64,000 nt of DNA from Pisolithus tinctorius (taxonomy: Eukaryota > Basidiomycota > Agaricomycetes > Boletales > Pisolithaceae): positions 1,736,001 to 1,800,000 of the forward strand of contig JANFAH010000006.1 in the NCBI GenBank assembly GCA_024663395.1, read 5' to 3'. Positions 23,251 through 34,264 of this stretch are shown here, one piece after another. Within the stretch, counting starts at the first letter, position 1; each line of letters opens with the position of its first letter. Both the position numbers and the translations under genes were made by a program. The notes beneath the pieces are model-generated. The model was not told where the DNA came from and ran no database searches. It saw only the letters and a program-made list of their open reading frames with translations.

Positions 23251-23775
23251 TGTCAAGTTTGAGGTTGTCTGGGTTGAGGCTGGACTGGAGACTGAAGTGG
23301 GCACAAGGCCGAGGGGTCGGGATCAGGGGGGGAGTTGAAGACACAGAGGATTGGACTGATTGGACTTAGTGACTGAAGATACAGCACTATTCCCTTGCAT
23401 GGATCTCAGTCTGAGTCTGAGGCTGAAGCGGAGTTATCAGGGTTAACTTAGTTGATTTCAGACTGAGGGGTACAGGCCGAGTATCTACGAGTTTATATAC
23501 CAGAAGTAACTATAGCATGGAGACTGGTAATGCTGGTCTTGCAAAGATTGCTAAGGTGATTGGTAAGACAAGTATTAGTAAGACATGACTAAGGTAACAG
23601 AGACCAGGACAGATGGACTGGGGACAGGACCAGGCAGAGCTTAACTGAAATGACATACACTGCAAAGCAGTGTTCACTGCACTAGGACATCTGGGGATAG
23701 AGGACAGGCGAGGCCAAGGCCAGACTAAGTGAGTGTGAGGCCGAGTCTGGCTGGGGTCAAGACATGGCTATGACA
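23251..23775 (-). repeat. Gypsy-1 3' LTR
   Basis: A 525-bp direct repeat of 33750-34259, with TGTCA..TGACA ends. It contains a TATATA motif near 23490. Differences from the partner LTR include many CpG-type transitions plus short indels. Confidence 0.9.
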
Positions 23776-23896
23776 GTATCCCCCTCTTAGGGGTCGAACC
23801 CATGAGACCCCTGCGAGAGTGGCAGGCTGAGTTTGAAAAAATTGATACTTGTGGCCTGCTAAGCCCTTTGCATCTTTCTTTCTCATCCTAACCATC

Positions 23897-24805
23897 ATGT
23901 CTGAATTGAGGCTGATCACCACAACAGACAAGAACAACGAAGGCCAGGTCATCATTGACTGGACCCAGGTGTTGGACAACGCCATTTGATATGACACCGA
24001 TGATGAGGAGGAAGTGATGAAGGCCAAGTCAAAGGAAAGGAAGAGGTGAAAGGTGGCAGAGCAAGCCTGGCAGGAAGAGCAGGCACGACTGGAGGCTGAG
24101 AGAGTGGAGAGGGAGCAGATTGAGGCCGAGAGGGCTGAGAAGGAGAAGGCCAAGGCTGAGAAGGCAGCACGGGAGGCCGAGGAGAGGAGAGTATGCAAAG
24201 AGGAGGAGAGGCAGGAGGCCAAGCACAAGCACAAGGCTGAGGCCAGCAAGAGTGATGAAGCCAGTGCTGGGGGCGCTAGTGGTGAGGCTGGGGGTGAAGT
24301 GAAAAGGGTGGTGATGGACCCCAGGTGAGTATTTTTTCTACCACCTGTGCTCTTTTCATCTAACATCCTCTAGTTGTACCCATTGCACTCAGGCACAGGT
24401 CATCTGTGAGTTCCTCATAGACAGCAACAAGAAAAGGGTTGCCTGTGTGCACTGCAACCAATCCAAAGGCAAGTGCCAGTGGCCAGGGGATGGGAAGGAT
24501 GCCGAGGTTGGTCCTAAGGCCGGGAGAACTGACAAGGGGAAGAAGCAGTGGAGCAGTGGGAGAGAGCCTCACGAGCAATGAGCTGAGCTCGAGGCAAGCT
24601 GTAGGAAGATGTATCTACTGAACATGTCCACATCTGTGTCTACCTCCATCTGACTAAGCCAATGTGGCTGTGTCCTCATCTCCTGTCCCCCTGGTTCCCC
24701 TACTCCAGCAGAAAGCCGAGGAGGAGAACGCCAAGGCCAGGCCCAGCAACCAGAAGCGGGCAAGGACAAGTGCAAGACTGTTTGGGATGGTATTGGGGGT
24801 GGCCA
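23897..24805 (+). pseudogene. Antisense accessory gene of gypsy-1 with Zn2Cys6-like pattern
   Basis: On the strand opposite to pol, between the integrase end and the 3' LTR, lies a three-exon frame. It starts MSELRLITTTDKNNEGQVII and includes a long Glu/Lys/Ala-rich helix (REQIEAERAEKEKAKAEKAA). An intron (24327-24373) joins to CTHCTQAQVIC, a 12-residue linker, then CVHCNQSKGKC. The spacing C-x2-C-x6-C-x12-C-x2-C-x6-C fits the fungal Zn2Cys6 cluster layout. A further exon near 24715 gives KARPSNQKRARTSARL, a basic, nuclear-signal-like tail. Two in-frame TGA codons (after LDNAI and KERKR) sit where Arg codons would fit CGA to TGA decay. Related ORFs are familiar beside agaricomycete gypsy elements; function unknown. 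Confidence 0.65.
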
Positions 24806-26000
24806 GCTCGAGTTGGGAAATGTGGAAGACTGGATGGACTGCATGCATTGAGTCCAGCAGGTGCAGTGTGAACGAGTGGGTACTGGCCTGAGCTATGACT
24901 GGATATGGCCCAAGGTTCTTCTCCAAGAGCTTCTTGGAAGGCCAGGTAGACCAGAAGTATTTGGCTTTGACATATACTTGGTCACCTACCTTGAAGTCTG
25001 GAGCCAGCATGCATTTAGCATTGGCTGGGCCTTGGTAATGCTGTTGTGCGAGGGACATTTCTTCCCATAGGTATTGATGCAGTGAGTCTAAGTTGACTGC
25101 ATAGTCATGAGCCTGAGCAGAGGTAAGATTGCACTCCAGGTACACCAAGATACTAGGATGGTAGCCCTTATTAGCAAAGAAGGGTGAAACACCGGTAGTA
25201 GCACTAGGGGCATTATTGTAAGTGAACTCGGCCAAAGGTAGTAGGTTGGCCCAATTGTCCTGCTGGTAGTTGCAGTACACTCAGAGGTATTGTTCCAAGG
25301 TCTGGTTGGTCCTCTCAGTCTGGCCATTGCCTTTGGGGTGGTGGCCTGAGGTGAAGTGTAAGCACATGTCTAAAGCCTTACCGAGTGACCAGAAGAAATG
25401 GGAGATGAACTCCAAGCCTCAGTCTGAGGTTACATGGGCCGGCACTCTGTGCTTCGAAAAGACATGGAGTAGGAATAACTTGGTGAGTTCTGGGGCTGTT
25501 ATGGTGTCATGGGTGGGGATGAATATGGCCTGCTTGGAAAGCTGGTCAACTACAATGAGGATGGCCATGAAGCTGGTTGAGGCCAGAAGCTGCTCGATGA
25601 AATCCATAGAGATGGAGTTCCACGGCTTCTCTGGCACTGGGAGTTGCTTGAGGAGGCTGTAAGGCTGATGGTGGGGAACCTTAGCCTGAGCACAGGCCAT
25701 GCAAGACTGGACATAGTCCTTGACGAAGGTCCTGAGGCCGGGCCAGGTATACTCTTGCTGGATGAGCTCAAGGGTGCAGTTTTGGCCAAAGTGGCTGGAT
25801 AGGGGGTGGTCATGCTTGAGGTGCAAGACCCTAAGGCAAAGGTCATTTGAGTCTGGCACATAAATCCTTCCATCAAGATGAAGGAAACTGGTGTCATCTA
25901 CTGACCACCAGGGATCAGTCATGTCAGACAGACAGATTTGTGAGACTGGGTCGTCCAGCAGTGCAGTCAGGATATCATTGTGTAACTTCTCAACATCCAT
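24654..26000 (-). pseudogene. Gypsy-1 integrase
   Basis: Reads HLKHDHPLSSHFGQNCT...CMACAQAK (HHCC zinc finger), then WNSISMDFIEQL and VTSD, with GNGQTERTNQTLEQYL further on, supplying D, D and E of the integrase core. The C-terminal region has KVGDQVYVKAKYF and HPVFHISQLELATPNTIPN. Homology ends there, near 24790, where the antisense ORF begins, and no chromodomain is seen. Two TGA stops (TSD/GLEF and EQYL/VYCN) stand where Arg is expected, consistent with CGA to TGA. Confidence 0.85.
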
Positions 26001-26189
26001 TAGGGCAACTGCTCATAAGACCAGGTACTCGAGGTATGTAGCACGAAGGGAGACCACTAGCTGCTCTTGGGTGAAGACCAGTCTCAGATTTTGCAGGTTT
26101 ACTTGGGCATAGCTGCTATCCCCCTCTTTGGGGTAGACGTCCCATCGTCTAGTTAGGGCATTGGGCTTAGCCCCGAGCTTACTGGGCCT

Positions 26190-26551
26190 GAATCAAATGA
26201 TCATATTGAATTGAGACAGGAATTCAGACCAGTGAGCTTGGTGGTGGGTGAGTACTTTAGAGGTAGAAAAGTACTCAAGATTCTTGTGGTCAGTAACAAT
26301 GTCGACCAGTGAGGCCGAGCCCTCAAGGTAATGGCACCAGGTCTGGAATGCTTCAAAGATTGCAAGCAATTCCTTGTTGTGAGTATCATAATTCAATTCC
26401 AGGGCCATCAGAGTCTGGGAGTAGAAAGCAACCAGATGTATCTGGCTGTTGCTGCAGGTGATAGATAGGATGCCAGTGATGGCATAGTCTGATGTGTTGG
26501 TCTCAATGGTGATAGGGACCCCAGGGATGAAGTGAGTTAAGACCAGCGCAG
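26190..26551 (-). pseudogene. Gypsy-1 RNase H, distal part
   Basis: Reads LTHFIPGVPITIETN at the upstream end and NYDTHNKELLAIFEAF followed by TDHKNLEYF. The Glu and Asp of the RNase H active site are recognisable. Separated from RT by the solo LTR at 26552-26904. Confidence 0.8.
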
Positions 26552-26904
26552 TGTAGGGAATGTAATTTCCCTACTAGGGGAATTGTTTTATTTTGTTCAT
26601 TTTATTTAGTTTTGATTCTAGGTGTTTTTTTTCTGCTAGTGGTACTTGGAATTTCGCATTTTTGTTGCTTAGTCAGCACTACCTAGTACTGGATGTAGTT
26701 AGTTTTTTTAAAAACAATAGACGAGTTACCACAGACGAGAGACAAGTTCGAGCAGGTTGTTTCCCTGCACCCAGACAGCCATAGAAGCCCTCAGATGTCC
26801 TCCAGGATCCAGTCCCAGGCTATAGAAGCCCCTTTTGGCTTACTCTCTCCCCTCAGATTTCACTCTACCCTTCAACCTCTCCCATAAAAAACTCAATTCC
26901 TACA
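26552..26904. mobile_element. Solo LTR of the el-2 family inside gypsy-1
   Basis: A 353-bp sequence from TGTAGGGAATGTAATTTCC to CAATTCCTACA, reverse-complementary to the el-2 LTRs (51791-52140 as given in this window) with modest divergence. Flanks are GCAG (26548-26551) and GTGG (26905-26908). Both derive from GCGG by single CpG transitions, and collapsing them restores the gypsy-1 frame (TFTT/ALVLTHF). This is the key case for a CpG-centred duplication. Confidence 0.85.
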
Positions 26905-28372
26905 GTGGTAGTGAAGGCGGCCTTGAGGTTGTTGAATGATCGGCGGCACTCCTCAGAGAAGTTCCAAGGAGCCCCCTTGCAGGTAAGCCGAGTCAGTGGC
27001 ATGACAATGTCTGAGTAGTTAAATATAAAATGGCAGTAAAAATTGGCAAAGCCAAGGAAGGATTGAATGTCCTTGACCTTGCGAGGCTCAGGCCAGTCGC
27101 AAATGGTCTGGACCTTTTCCTTCGACATCATGAGGCCAGCAGGAGAGAGGTGGAATCTGAGGTATTTGACCGAGTCCAAGTGGAACTCACACTTCTCCAG
27201 CTTTGCATAAAGGCCATGAAGCCGAAGCCAGTGAAGTACCTCTCAGACATGCTGCTTGTGAGACTCCTTATCTCTGGAGTAGATCAAGATGTCATCTAAG
27301 TAGACAACTACACAGACATCCAACATGTCCATGAAAATGGTATTCACAAAGCGTTGGAAAGCGGCCAGGGCATTGGTGAGGCTGAAGGGCATTACTAACC
27401 ACTCATAAGATCCATACTGAGTCCAGAATGTGGTCTTCCATTCATCGCCCAGAGCAATCCAGACGAGATGGTAGGCATGCCAAAGATCAATCTTGGTGTA
27501 GATCTTGGCTCGGCTTGGTGAATCTAATAGGTCAGAGATGAGCGGGAGTGGGTAGCAATCCTTCTTAGTGATTTTGTTGAGGCCACGGAAGTCTACACAG
27601 AGCCAGAGGGAGCTGTCCTTCTTTTTGACAAAGAGGACTGGTGCAGCATAAGGGGAAGAGGTAGGCCGAATGAAACCGGTGGTGAGGTTTTCATTGATGA
27701 AAGTCTGGAGAGCTTGGAGCTCGACTGGAGACAGTGAGTAGATTGTGCCGAGAGGTGGGGTTGTTCCTTCTTCAAGCTCTATCTTCAGGTCATACTCCCA
27801 GTGTGGTGGGAGTGCCAAGGCCTTGGCCTTGCTGAATACATCAGTGAAGTCATGGTACTCTTCCAGGACATTGGGTAAGGCCAGAGGAGGTGAAGCCAAG
27901 GCTGATTGGGCTTGAGCTGAATCCAAGGGGCAGAGCTGAAGTTGGAACTGGACAGACCCTTCTAGTTTGCAGGCATGCACAAAAGTGGCTGCATTGATTA
28001 GGGAAACCAGAGGGGCCTTCAGAGGGGTGCGAGCTGGAGAGTTGGAGACTGGTACAGATGGCGTGAAGCTGGGTTGGTCACTAGGACCGGAGTCAGGAAG
28101 GCCAGTGGAAACCAGGCTTACAAGGGATGTCGATGGGGTTGGCATTCCTTGTGCAGGAGTCCAGAATGTTAGACTACTCAGAACCCAATCAATCAATGGA
28201 TTGTAGTGGGTGAGCCAGTCATGTCCAAGGACTATCTTACACTCAGAATCCAATGGGGCTAAAAACAGGGTTACCAGGGTGACATCACCAGATGGATATT
28301 GACATCTACTGCCTGGGTTATAGTAAAAGTGGATGTTCCATTGAAAAGCTGGAGTTGGATTGGTGAGACCGA
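26865..28372 (-). pseudogene. Gypsy-1 protease end and reverse transcriptase
   Basis: Upstream part: SECKIVLGHDWLTHYNPLID. RT domain: GFIRPTSSPYAAPVLFVKKK, WLCVDFRGLNKITKKDCYPL, then catalytic VVYLDDILIYS (YLDD box), followed by MDSVKYLRFHLSP and FLGFANFYCHFI. The protease active site DSGSTHC lies just upstream, beyond R1 copy B near 30285. A frame change is present near 28290 between the protease and GDVTLVTLFLAPLD. The RT is otherwise long and open for 380 codons. (26865-26904 belongs to the solo LTR.). Confidence 0.88.
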
Positions 28373-30233
28373 TGTCACACACCAAAGGTGTTGTGGACAT
28401 GGTTACAGCTGACTCTGCCTAACTCGTTGACGAGTTGCGCACAATGCCCAAGCATGCAGATGAAGACTAAAGGCCTCATGCGTAGAAAGACTGTTGGACG
28501 TGAACAGTCATCCTTCGCACAAGAGTGAGTCGTCAGTGCTAAAGAGAAAAGAGGAAGCGAGTTAAGCGCGCATTAAAGGTTTTTAGCGCCCGTGTACGGC
28601 ATTCCGGTTTTCGTCGTATCTCCACCATTTCCAAAGATATCGACTCCATTCCCATGCTCGCTTAAAGTGCTCAGCCCCACGATTCTTCCTTCCAAATTTG
28701 GAGAGGATCCTCGCACCCTGCACGTTTCTACAGCACTCCATCCATCAGACGCTCATTTCGCTAAGTCCATCAATCATGGCTGCCTCTTCATCAATCATCT
28801 CGCTTGTCTCATTTGCCAGAGACAGTGGCTATGTATATCTGCCAGGTATTCCCACCAGCTTCTGTCCTGAAGCCCCCTGGTTCATCCCATCATTGTCAGC
28901 CCCATCTCATCCCATGCAGCTTGGTCAGCGTGTTCTCCTTGTCAGTATGACTTCCAGAAGGACGTTCTTTGGTTGCCTCAGGTCTGTCACTCGGTTAGAA
29001 AGGTCTTATGTGGTCATTTCAGTCTCCCCAGTTGATGAAGCATATGGATCGTTCCTCCCTGCTCCTTGCACCGTCTTTATTCCAGTCTCATCTGTCATTC
29101 TTCCCACATTGCGACAGCTGCAGTATAATCTACTGTCCTCCAGCCTCCCTGATCGCATTCATGACGAGTATGACATGCATCTTGCCTTCTTACTGCAAGA
29201 TCCAGCAGAAGACGTTCCCCCTTCTCCTCCTCCTCCATCAGAGCCCCGTTCATGAAGTTTTTGTTAACTTCGCTGAGAGGATGGAAGGGTGGGAGACGTG
29301 ATCACGTATGCTCTCATTGCCCCACAGACCCCCAACGCCCTAGCCCCCTTTGACACCTGACTCATGCCCTTCAATTCTGGAATTAATACTTCCCTATCTG
29401 GAAACACCGTCCATCTGTCATGCCGTCTTTGGATCTAGAGATGTCTCTGCCAAGATCTAACTTGCATTGCCACCCCCTAATGTGATATCAGTGTGCTTAC
29501 TCAGTTTCTGATTCTGTTTGACTCATTTTGTGATATTTTGACTATCCTTGACTCGTTTATTGCCAATACTTACCAATCTTCTTTGCTTGCTTACTTTTCA
29601 TTTCTCACTTACTCATCATGATTACTCAGTCCTTACTCATTACTTACCAAGTGTTTGTGCCTTGTTTGTCACAAGCTGTGCTCCCCCCTCAGTATATAAA
29701 CCCCCATGTACTTAGCTACCAAGAATCAATCAATCAGAAGCAATCCAGAAGTCAGCTCAGCTCAGCATATCTCGTCGTCGACAGTTGAGGCTCATTTGGA
29801 AGAGTCTATCTGTCTTCATTTATATCATTGGTAGTTGAGGCTCCATCAAGGGTCTATCTACCTCTATTCATCATCAGCAGTATCATCAGTGCTTAGTCAG
29901 CGACCTCTTGTTTAGTCATCCATCCACTCCTGCGTAACTCGTCATCGACTTGCGCCAGGAGCATGTCCTATCGAAATCCATTTACTCCCAAGTCCTTTTG
30001 GCTGAACACCCCTGCTCTGTTCAGCATCCCCTTCTCAATCAGCATTCATTCATCCTCTCCTGCGTAACTCGTCGACGACTTGTGCCAGGAGCCCTCTACT
30101 TGAAGTCCCCCCCCCACACGTTTAGGTTTCTCTGCACTCCAGGTTCCGCAGAGGCAAACCACCACTCGCTCTTATTTGTCTTTTGTGTTGGATTTGTTTT
30201 GGTTTTCACCAGCATTCCTCACTTTGACTCACA
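28373..30233 (+). mobile_element. R1 repeat copy B (1861 bp, probable solo LTR), CpG-rich
   Basis: Begins TGTCACACACCAAAGG and ends CTTTGACTCACA, with CCGA duplicated on both sides (28369-28372, 30234-30237). A TATA box (CAGTATATAAACC) lies near 29691. It carries the only uninterrupted copy of the internal ORF. Size and base count match copy D exactly (1861 bp). The TG..CA ends, the 4-bp duplication and the TATA box support an LTR. A full-length parent element was not found in the window. Confidence 0.85.
28776..29255 (+). CDS. R1-internal ORF, function unknown
   Basis: About 160 codons from ATG 28776: MAASSSIISLVSFARDSGYV, then FCPEAPWFIPSLSAPSHPMQ, RVLLVSMTSRRTFFGCLRSV, and a Pro-rich end (EDVPPSPPPPSEP). 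The same reading frame is recognisable in all four R1 copies, but in A, C and D it stops at ILP(T/A)L because CGA has become TGA. The frame is also open upstream of the ATG (MERILAPCTFLQHS). No known domain. Whether it is translated is unknown. Confidence 0.45.
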   Translation: MAASSSIISLVSFARDSGYVYLPGIPTSFCPEAPWFIPSLSAPSHPMQLGQRVLLVSMTSRRTFFGCLRSVTRLERSYVVISVSPVDEAYGSFLPAPCTVFIPVSSVILPTLRQLQYNLLSSSLPDRIHDEYDMHLAFLLQDPAEDVPPSPPPPSEPRS

Positions 30234-30464
30234 CCGAGTAAGGGGTAAAAGAGTGTTGATTAGCAAATTGGTTATCTATGAAACAATGTGTGGAACCAGA
30301 GTCCACTAAAGTACGAAGCCAAGGTAAATCATGGTTTTCTAATGTGACATAGGGGGTTAAAGAATTTGGACTGGAAAGAGTGGATGTGTTGAGACAAGCC
30401 TCCAAGTTTGCACAACCAGAGTCAATGCAGCTCCTGGATTGTGCAGAGTCCCAGGAGCTGCTAC

Positions 30465-30742
30465 CTATTTTTTTGTCTTGGGGGTAGAACCCAATCCTGA
30501 GGCCAGTGTGGCCTCAGTGGTGGCTGCAGCATGGACTTTGGCCTTTCTGGCTTTCTTGGGGCATTTGTCAGTGAAATGTCCAGGGCCTCCACAGAACATG
30601 CAGAGATTGCCCTCTATGCGATGCTTGTGTTCCTCTGGGGTGAGTTTCCCATCCTTCCTGAGTTTGCTAGGCTTGGGCTTGGAGGAGTTGCTATTATTAT
30701 TATTGCCCAGCTTCGATGAAGCCGGCTTAGGGGAAGACCCAG
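30465..30742 (-). pseudogene. Gypsy-1 Gag zinc-knuckle segment
   Basis: Reads SSKLGNNNNSNSSKPKPSKL then LCMFCGGPGHFTDKCPKKAR, a CCHC knuckle (C-x2-C-x4-H-x4-C). It continues the gag frame across R1 copy C: removing C and one CCGG gives NNNNS/GSSPKPA. Confidence 0.88.
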
Positions 30743-32605
30743 TGTCACACACCAAAGGTGTTGTGGACATGGTTACAGCTGACTCTGCCTAACTCGTCGA
30801 CGAGTTGCGCACAATGCCCAAGCATGCAGATGAAGACTAAAGGCCTCATGCATAGAAAGACTGTTGGACGTTAACAGTCATCCTTCACACAAGAACGAGT
30901 CGTCAGTGCTAAAGAGAAAAGAGGAAGCAAGTTAAGCGCACGTTAAAGGTTTTTAGCGCCTGTGTACAGCATTCCAGTTTTCGTCATATCTCCACCATTT
31001 CCAAAGATATCGACTCCATTCCCACACTCGCTTAAAGTGCTCAGCCCCACGATTCTTCCTTCCAAATTTGGAGAGGATCCTCGCACCCTGCACATTTCTA
31101 CAGCACTCCATCCATCAGATGCTCATTTCGCTAAGTCCATCAATCATGGCCACCTCTTCATCGGTCATCTTGCTTGTCTCATTTGCCAGAGACAATGGCT
31201 ATGTATATCTGCCAGGTGTTCCCACCAGCTTCCATCCTGAAGCCCCCTGGTTCATCCCATCATTGTCAGCCCCATCTCATCCCATGCAGCTTGGTCAGCA
31301 TGTTCTCCTTGTCAGTATGACTTCCAGAAGGATGTTCTTTGGTCGCCTCAGGTCTGTCACTCGGTTAGAGAGGTCTTATGTGGTCGTTTCAGTCTCCCCG
31401 GTTGATGAAGCATATGGATCATTCCTCCCTGCTCCCTGCACCATCTTTATTCCAGTCTCGTCCATCATTCTTCCTGCATTGTGACAGCTGCAGTATAATC
31501 TACTGTCCTCCAGCCTCCCTGATCGCATTCATGACGAGTATGACATGCATCTTGCCTTCTTACTGCAAGATCCAGCAGAAGACATCCCCCCTTCTCCTCC
31601 TCCTCCATCAGAGCCCCATTCATGAAGTTTTTGTTAACTTCGCTGAGAGGATGGAAGGGTGGGAGATGCGATCACATATGCTCTCATTGCCCCACAGACC
31701 CCCAACACCCTAGCCCCCTTTGACACCTGACTCATGCCCTTCAATTCTGGAGTTAATACTTCCCTATCTGGAAACACCACCCATCTGTCATGCCATCTTT
31801 GGATCTAGAGATGTCTCCACCAAGATCTAACTTGCATCGCCACCCCCTAATGTGATATCAGTGCGCTTACTCAGTTTCTGATTCTATTTGACTCATTTTG
31901 TGATATTTTGACTATCCCTGACTCGTTTATTGCCAATACTTACCAATCCTCTGTGCTTGCTTACTTATCATTTCTCACTTACTCATCATGATTACTCAGT
32001 CCTTACTCATTACTTACCAAGTGTTTGTGCCTTGTTTGTCACAAGCTGTGCTCCCCCCTCAGTATATAAACCCCCATGTACTTAGCTACAAAAAAGCAAT
32101 TCAGAATCAATCAGAAGTCACTCAGCAGCCAGTTCAGTGCATATCTCATCATTAACAGTTGAGGCTCATTCGGAAGAGTCTATCTGTCACCATCCATCAT
32201 CCTTGGTAGTTGAGGCTCCATCAAGGGTCTATCTACCTTCATTCATCATCAGCAGTATCATCAGTGCTTAGTCAGCAACCTCTTGTTTAGTCATTCTTCC
32301 ACTCCTGCGTAACTTGTCATCGACTTGCACCAGGAGCATATTCTATCAAAATCCATTACTCCCAAGTCCTTTTGGCTGAACACCCCTGCTCTGTTCAGCA
32401 TCCCCTTCTCAATCAGTGTTCATTCATCCTCTCCTGCATAACTCGATGATGACTTGTGCTAGGAGCACCTGCCATCAAAGTTTCCCCCACACATTTAGGT
32501 TTTCTGCACTCCAGGTTCCACAGAGGCACACCACCACTCGCTCTACATTTGTCTTTTGTGTTGGTTTTGGTTGGTTTTCGCCACCTTTCCACACTTTGAC
32601 TCACA
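30743..32605 (+). mobile_element. R1 repeat copy C (1863 bp), partly CpG-decayed
   Basis: Same ends as copy B. Flanks are CCAG (30739-30742) and CCGG (32606-32609), one CpG transition apart. Decay is intermediate: many sites that are CpG in B and D are TpG or CpA here. The internal ORF has the TGA after ILPAL. Inserted in gypsy-1 gag. Confidence 0.85.
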
Positions 32606-33711
32606 CCGGAGTTGTTATTGTTGCTGGTCTTGGTCTTCTCTTGACTGGTTTTGGACTGGTTGTTGTTGCCAGAGCCACCAGACTTATTGTTGCTAGAGTT
32701 GGACAAGCCTTGGTGCTTACTTGCCCATTGCATCTCTTCCTTGCACTCCCAATAGTGCACATCTATTTCCTGGGCAAGGTGGCAGAGCTCGTGAAGTGTC
32801 TGGGGCTTGCCAACCCGACAGACCTCATCCTTGATTCAGTCTGGGAGGCTGGAATAGAAATGATGGTGCAGTGCACCATCTCCATAGCCTCAGACTTGCG
32901 AAGCAAGCTGATTAAAATTGACTATGTATTTGTTGATGTGCTGACTTTCCTTCATATGTAGATGGTCAAGCTGACTCTCGGCATCAGCGACCAGGTCATG
33001 GGGGCCGAAGGTGGTTTGCAATTCTAGGATGAACTCCCTCCAGGAGTCCATCCAGAGAGGCCGATCGTTGGGATTGTTGAGCCCAAGCAAGTCTGGCTTG
33101 AACCACTCAAGGGCCATGCCTTTGTGGTAGGATTGGGCAAAGATGACCTTGGCATGGTCAGTCCTGAAAGCCCAGGGTTGGTCTTGGAAATTAAGCTTGC
33201 ACTGAATGAAGAATGCATGAAGCTTCTTGGGATTGGTGCCATCAAAGGTGTTGGGCTCATGTAACCTGGTCCTACTTGAGGGCTCAGGAGTGGTGTGGGC
33301 ATTGCAAGCCAATAACTTGATGGCTGATGTGAGGTTGTCTAAGACCGTAATGGCAGGCTCGGTGTCTGGATCTGGGAAGTCCAGTTCATCCTCCAGATCA
33401 TTCTCATCCAGATTCTCATCACCAGGACCATTGTCACCAGGGTCATCATTGTCTGCGTTATTGTCATCATCGTTGCCTGGCCCATCATCACTGGGGTCAC
33501 CCTTGGGGATGGGAGCAGTGGGACAGCATGGTGTGGGAGTATTAGAAGTGCAGGCTGAGAAACCCCTGAAAGGACTGACGGGATCTGGGGAGCGCCTAGT
33601 GGTGCCCAAGGCAGCTAGTGCTGTCTCACAGTGAGCCCCACTGGCTGAGGCAGAGTTGGGGTTGGTGGCAGAGTGGCCACAGGGAGGTTGAAAATGAGTC
33701 TTGGTTGCCAT
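32606..33711 (-). pseudogene. Gypsy-1 Gag, main part
   Basis: Start ATG at 33711, 38 bp inside the 5' LTR: MATKTHFQPPCGHSATNPNS. An acidic linker follows (NDDDNNADNDDPGDNGPGDE). The retrotransposon Gag domain reads RTRLHEPNTFDGTNPKKLHA, FFIQCKLNFQDQPWAF and FILELQTTFGPHDLVADAES. After a frame irregularity near 32880 it continues as a Ser/Asn/Gly-rich region up to the R1 insertion. The domain layout is that of Ty3/gypsy Gag in agaricomycetes. Confidence 0.85.
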
Positions 33712-33749
33712 GATGGTTTAGACCCACACAAGTGGCAAGTCTGAAATAC

Positions 33750-34259
33750 TGTCAAGTTCAAGGTTGTCTGGGTTGAGGCTGGACTGGAGACCGAAGTGGG
33801 CACAAGGCCGAGGGGTCGGGATCAGGGGGGGAGTTGAAGACACAGAGGATTGGACTGATTGGACTTAGTGACTGAAGATACAGCACTATTCCCTTGCATG
33901 GATCTCAGTCTGAGTCTGAGGCCGAAGTGGGGTTATCAGGGTTAACTTAGTTGATTTCAGACTGAGGGGTACAGGCTGAGTATCTACAAGTTTATATACC
34001 AGAAGTAACTATAGTATGGAGACCGGTAATGCCAGTGTTGCAAAGATTGCTAAGGTGATTGGTAAGACAAGTATTAGTAAGACATGACTAAGGTAACAGA
34101 GACTGGGACAGGACCAGGCAGAGCTTAACTGAAATGACAGACACTGCAAAGCAGTGTTCACTGTGCTAGGACATCTGGGGATAGAGGACAGGTGAGGCCG
34201 AGGCTGGACTAAGTGAGTGTGAGGCCAAGTCTGGCCAGGGTTGAGACATGGCTATGACA
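33750..34259 (-). repeat. Gypsy-1 5' LTR
   Basis: 510 bp, partner of 23251-23775, with TATATA near 33994. The leader after it (minus strand, from 33749) shows no obvious tRNA-matching primer site that I can name. Confidence 0.9.
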
Positions 34260-34264
34260 ACCAG

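Larger units (their letters stand above)
23251..34259 (-). mobile_element. Gypsy-1: Ty3/gypsy LTR retrotransposon with nested insertions
   Basis: Complete element boundaries: LTRs at 33750-34259 (5', 510 bp) and 23251-23775 (3', 525 bp), both TGTCATAG..ACTTGACA, with ACCAG duplicated at 23246-23250 and 34260-34264. A purine-rich tract (AAGAGGGGGATAC on the minus strand) adjoins the 3' LTR. The order on the minus strand is gag (from 33711), CCHC knuckle, protease, RT, RNase H, integrase, then a plus-strand ORF before the 3' LTR. It is interrupted by R1 copies C and B and by a solo LTR. Stops in pol are mostly TGA where CGA is expected. The element is dead. Confidence 0.92.

Noticed and set aside
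33227..33634. 135-codon plus-strand ORF with Ser-rich sequence
   Set aside because: It is the antisense of the acidic linker of gypsy-1 Gag and has no homology of its own.
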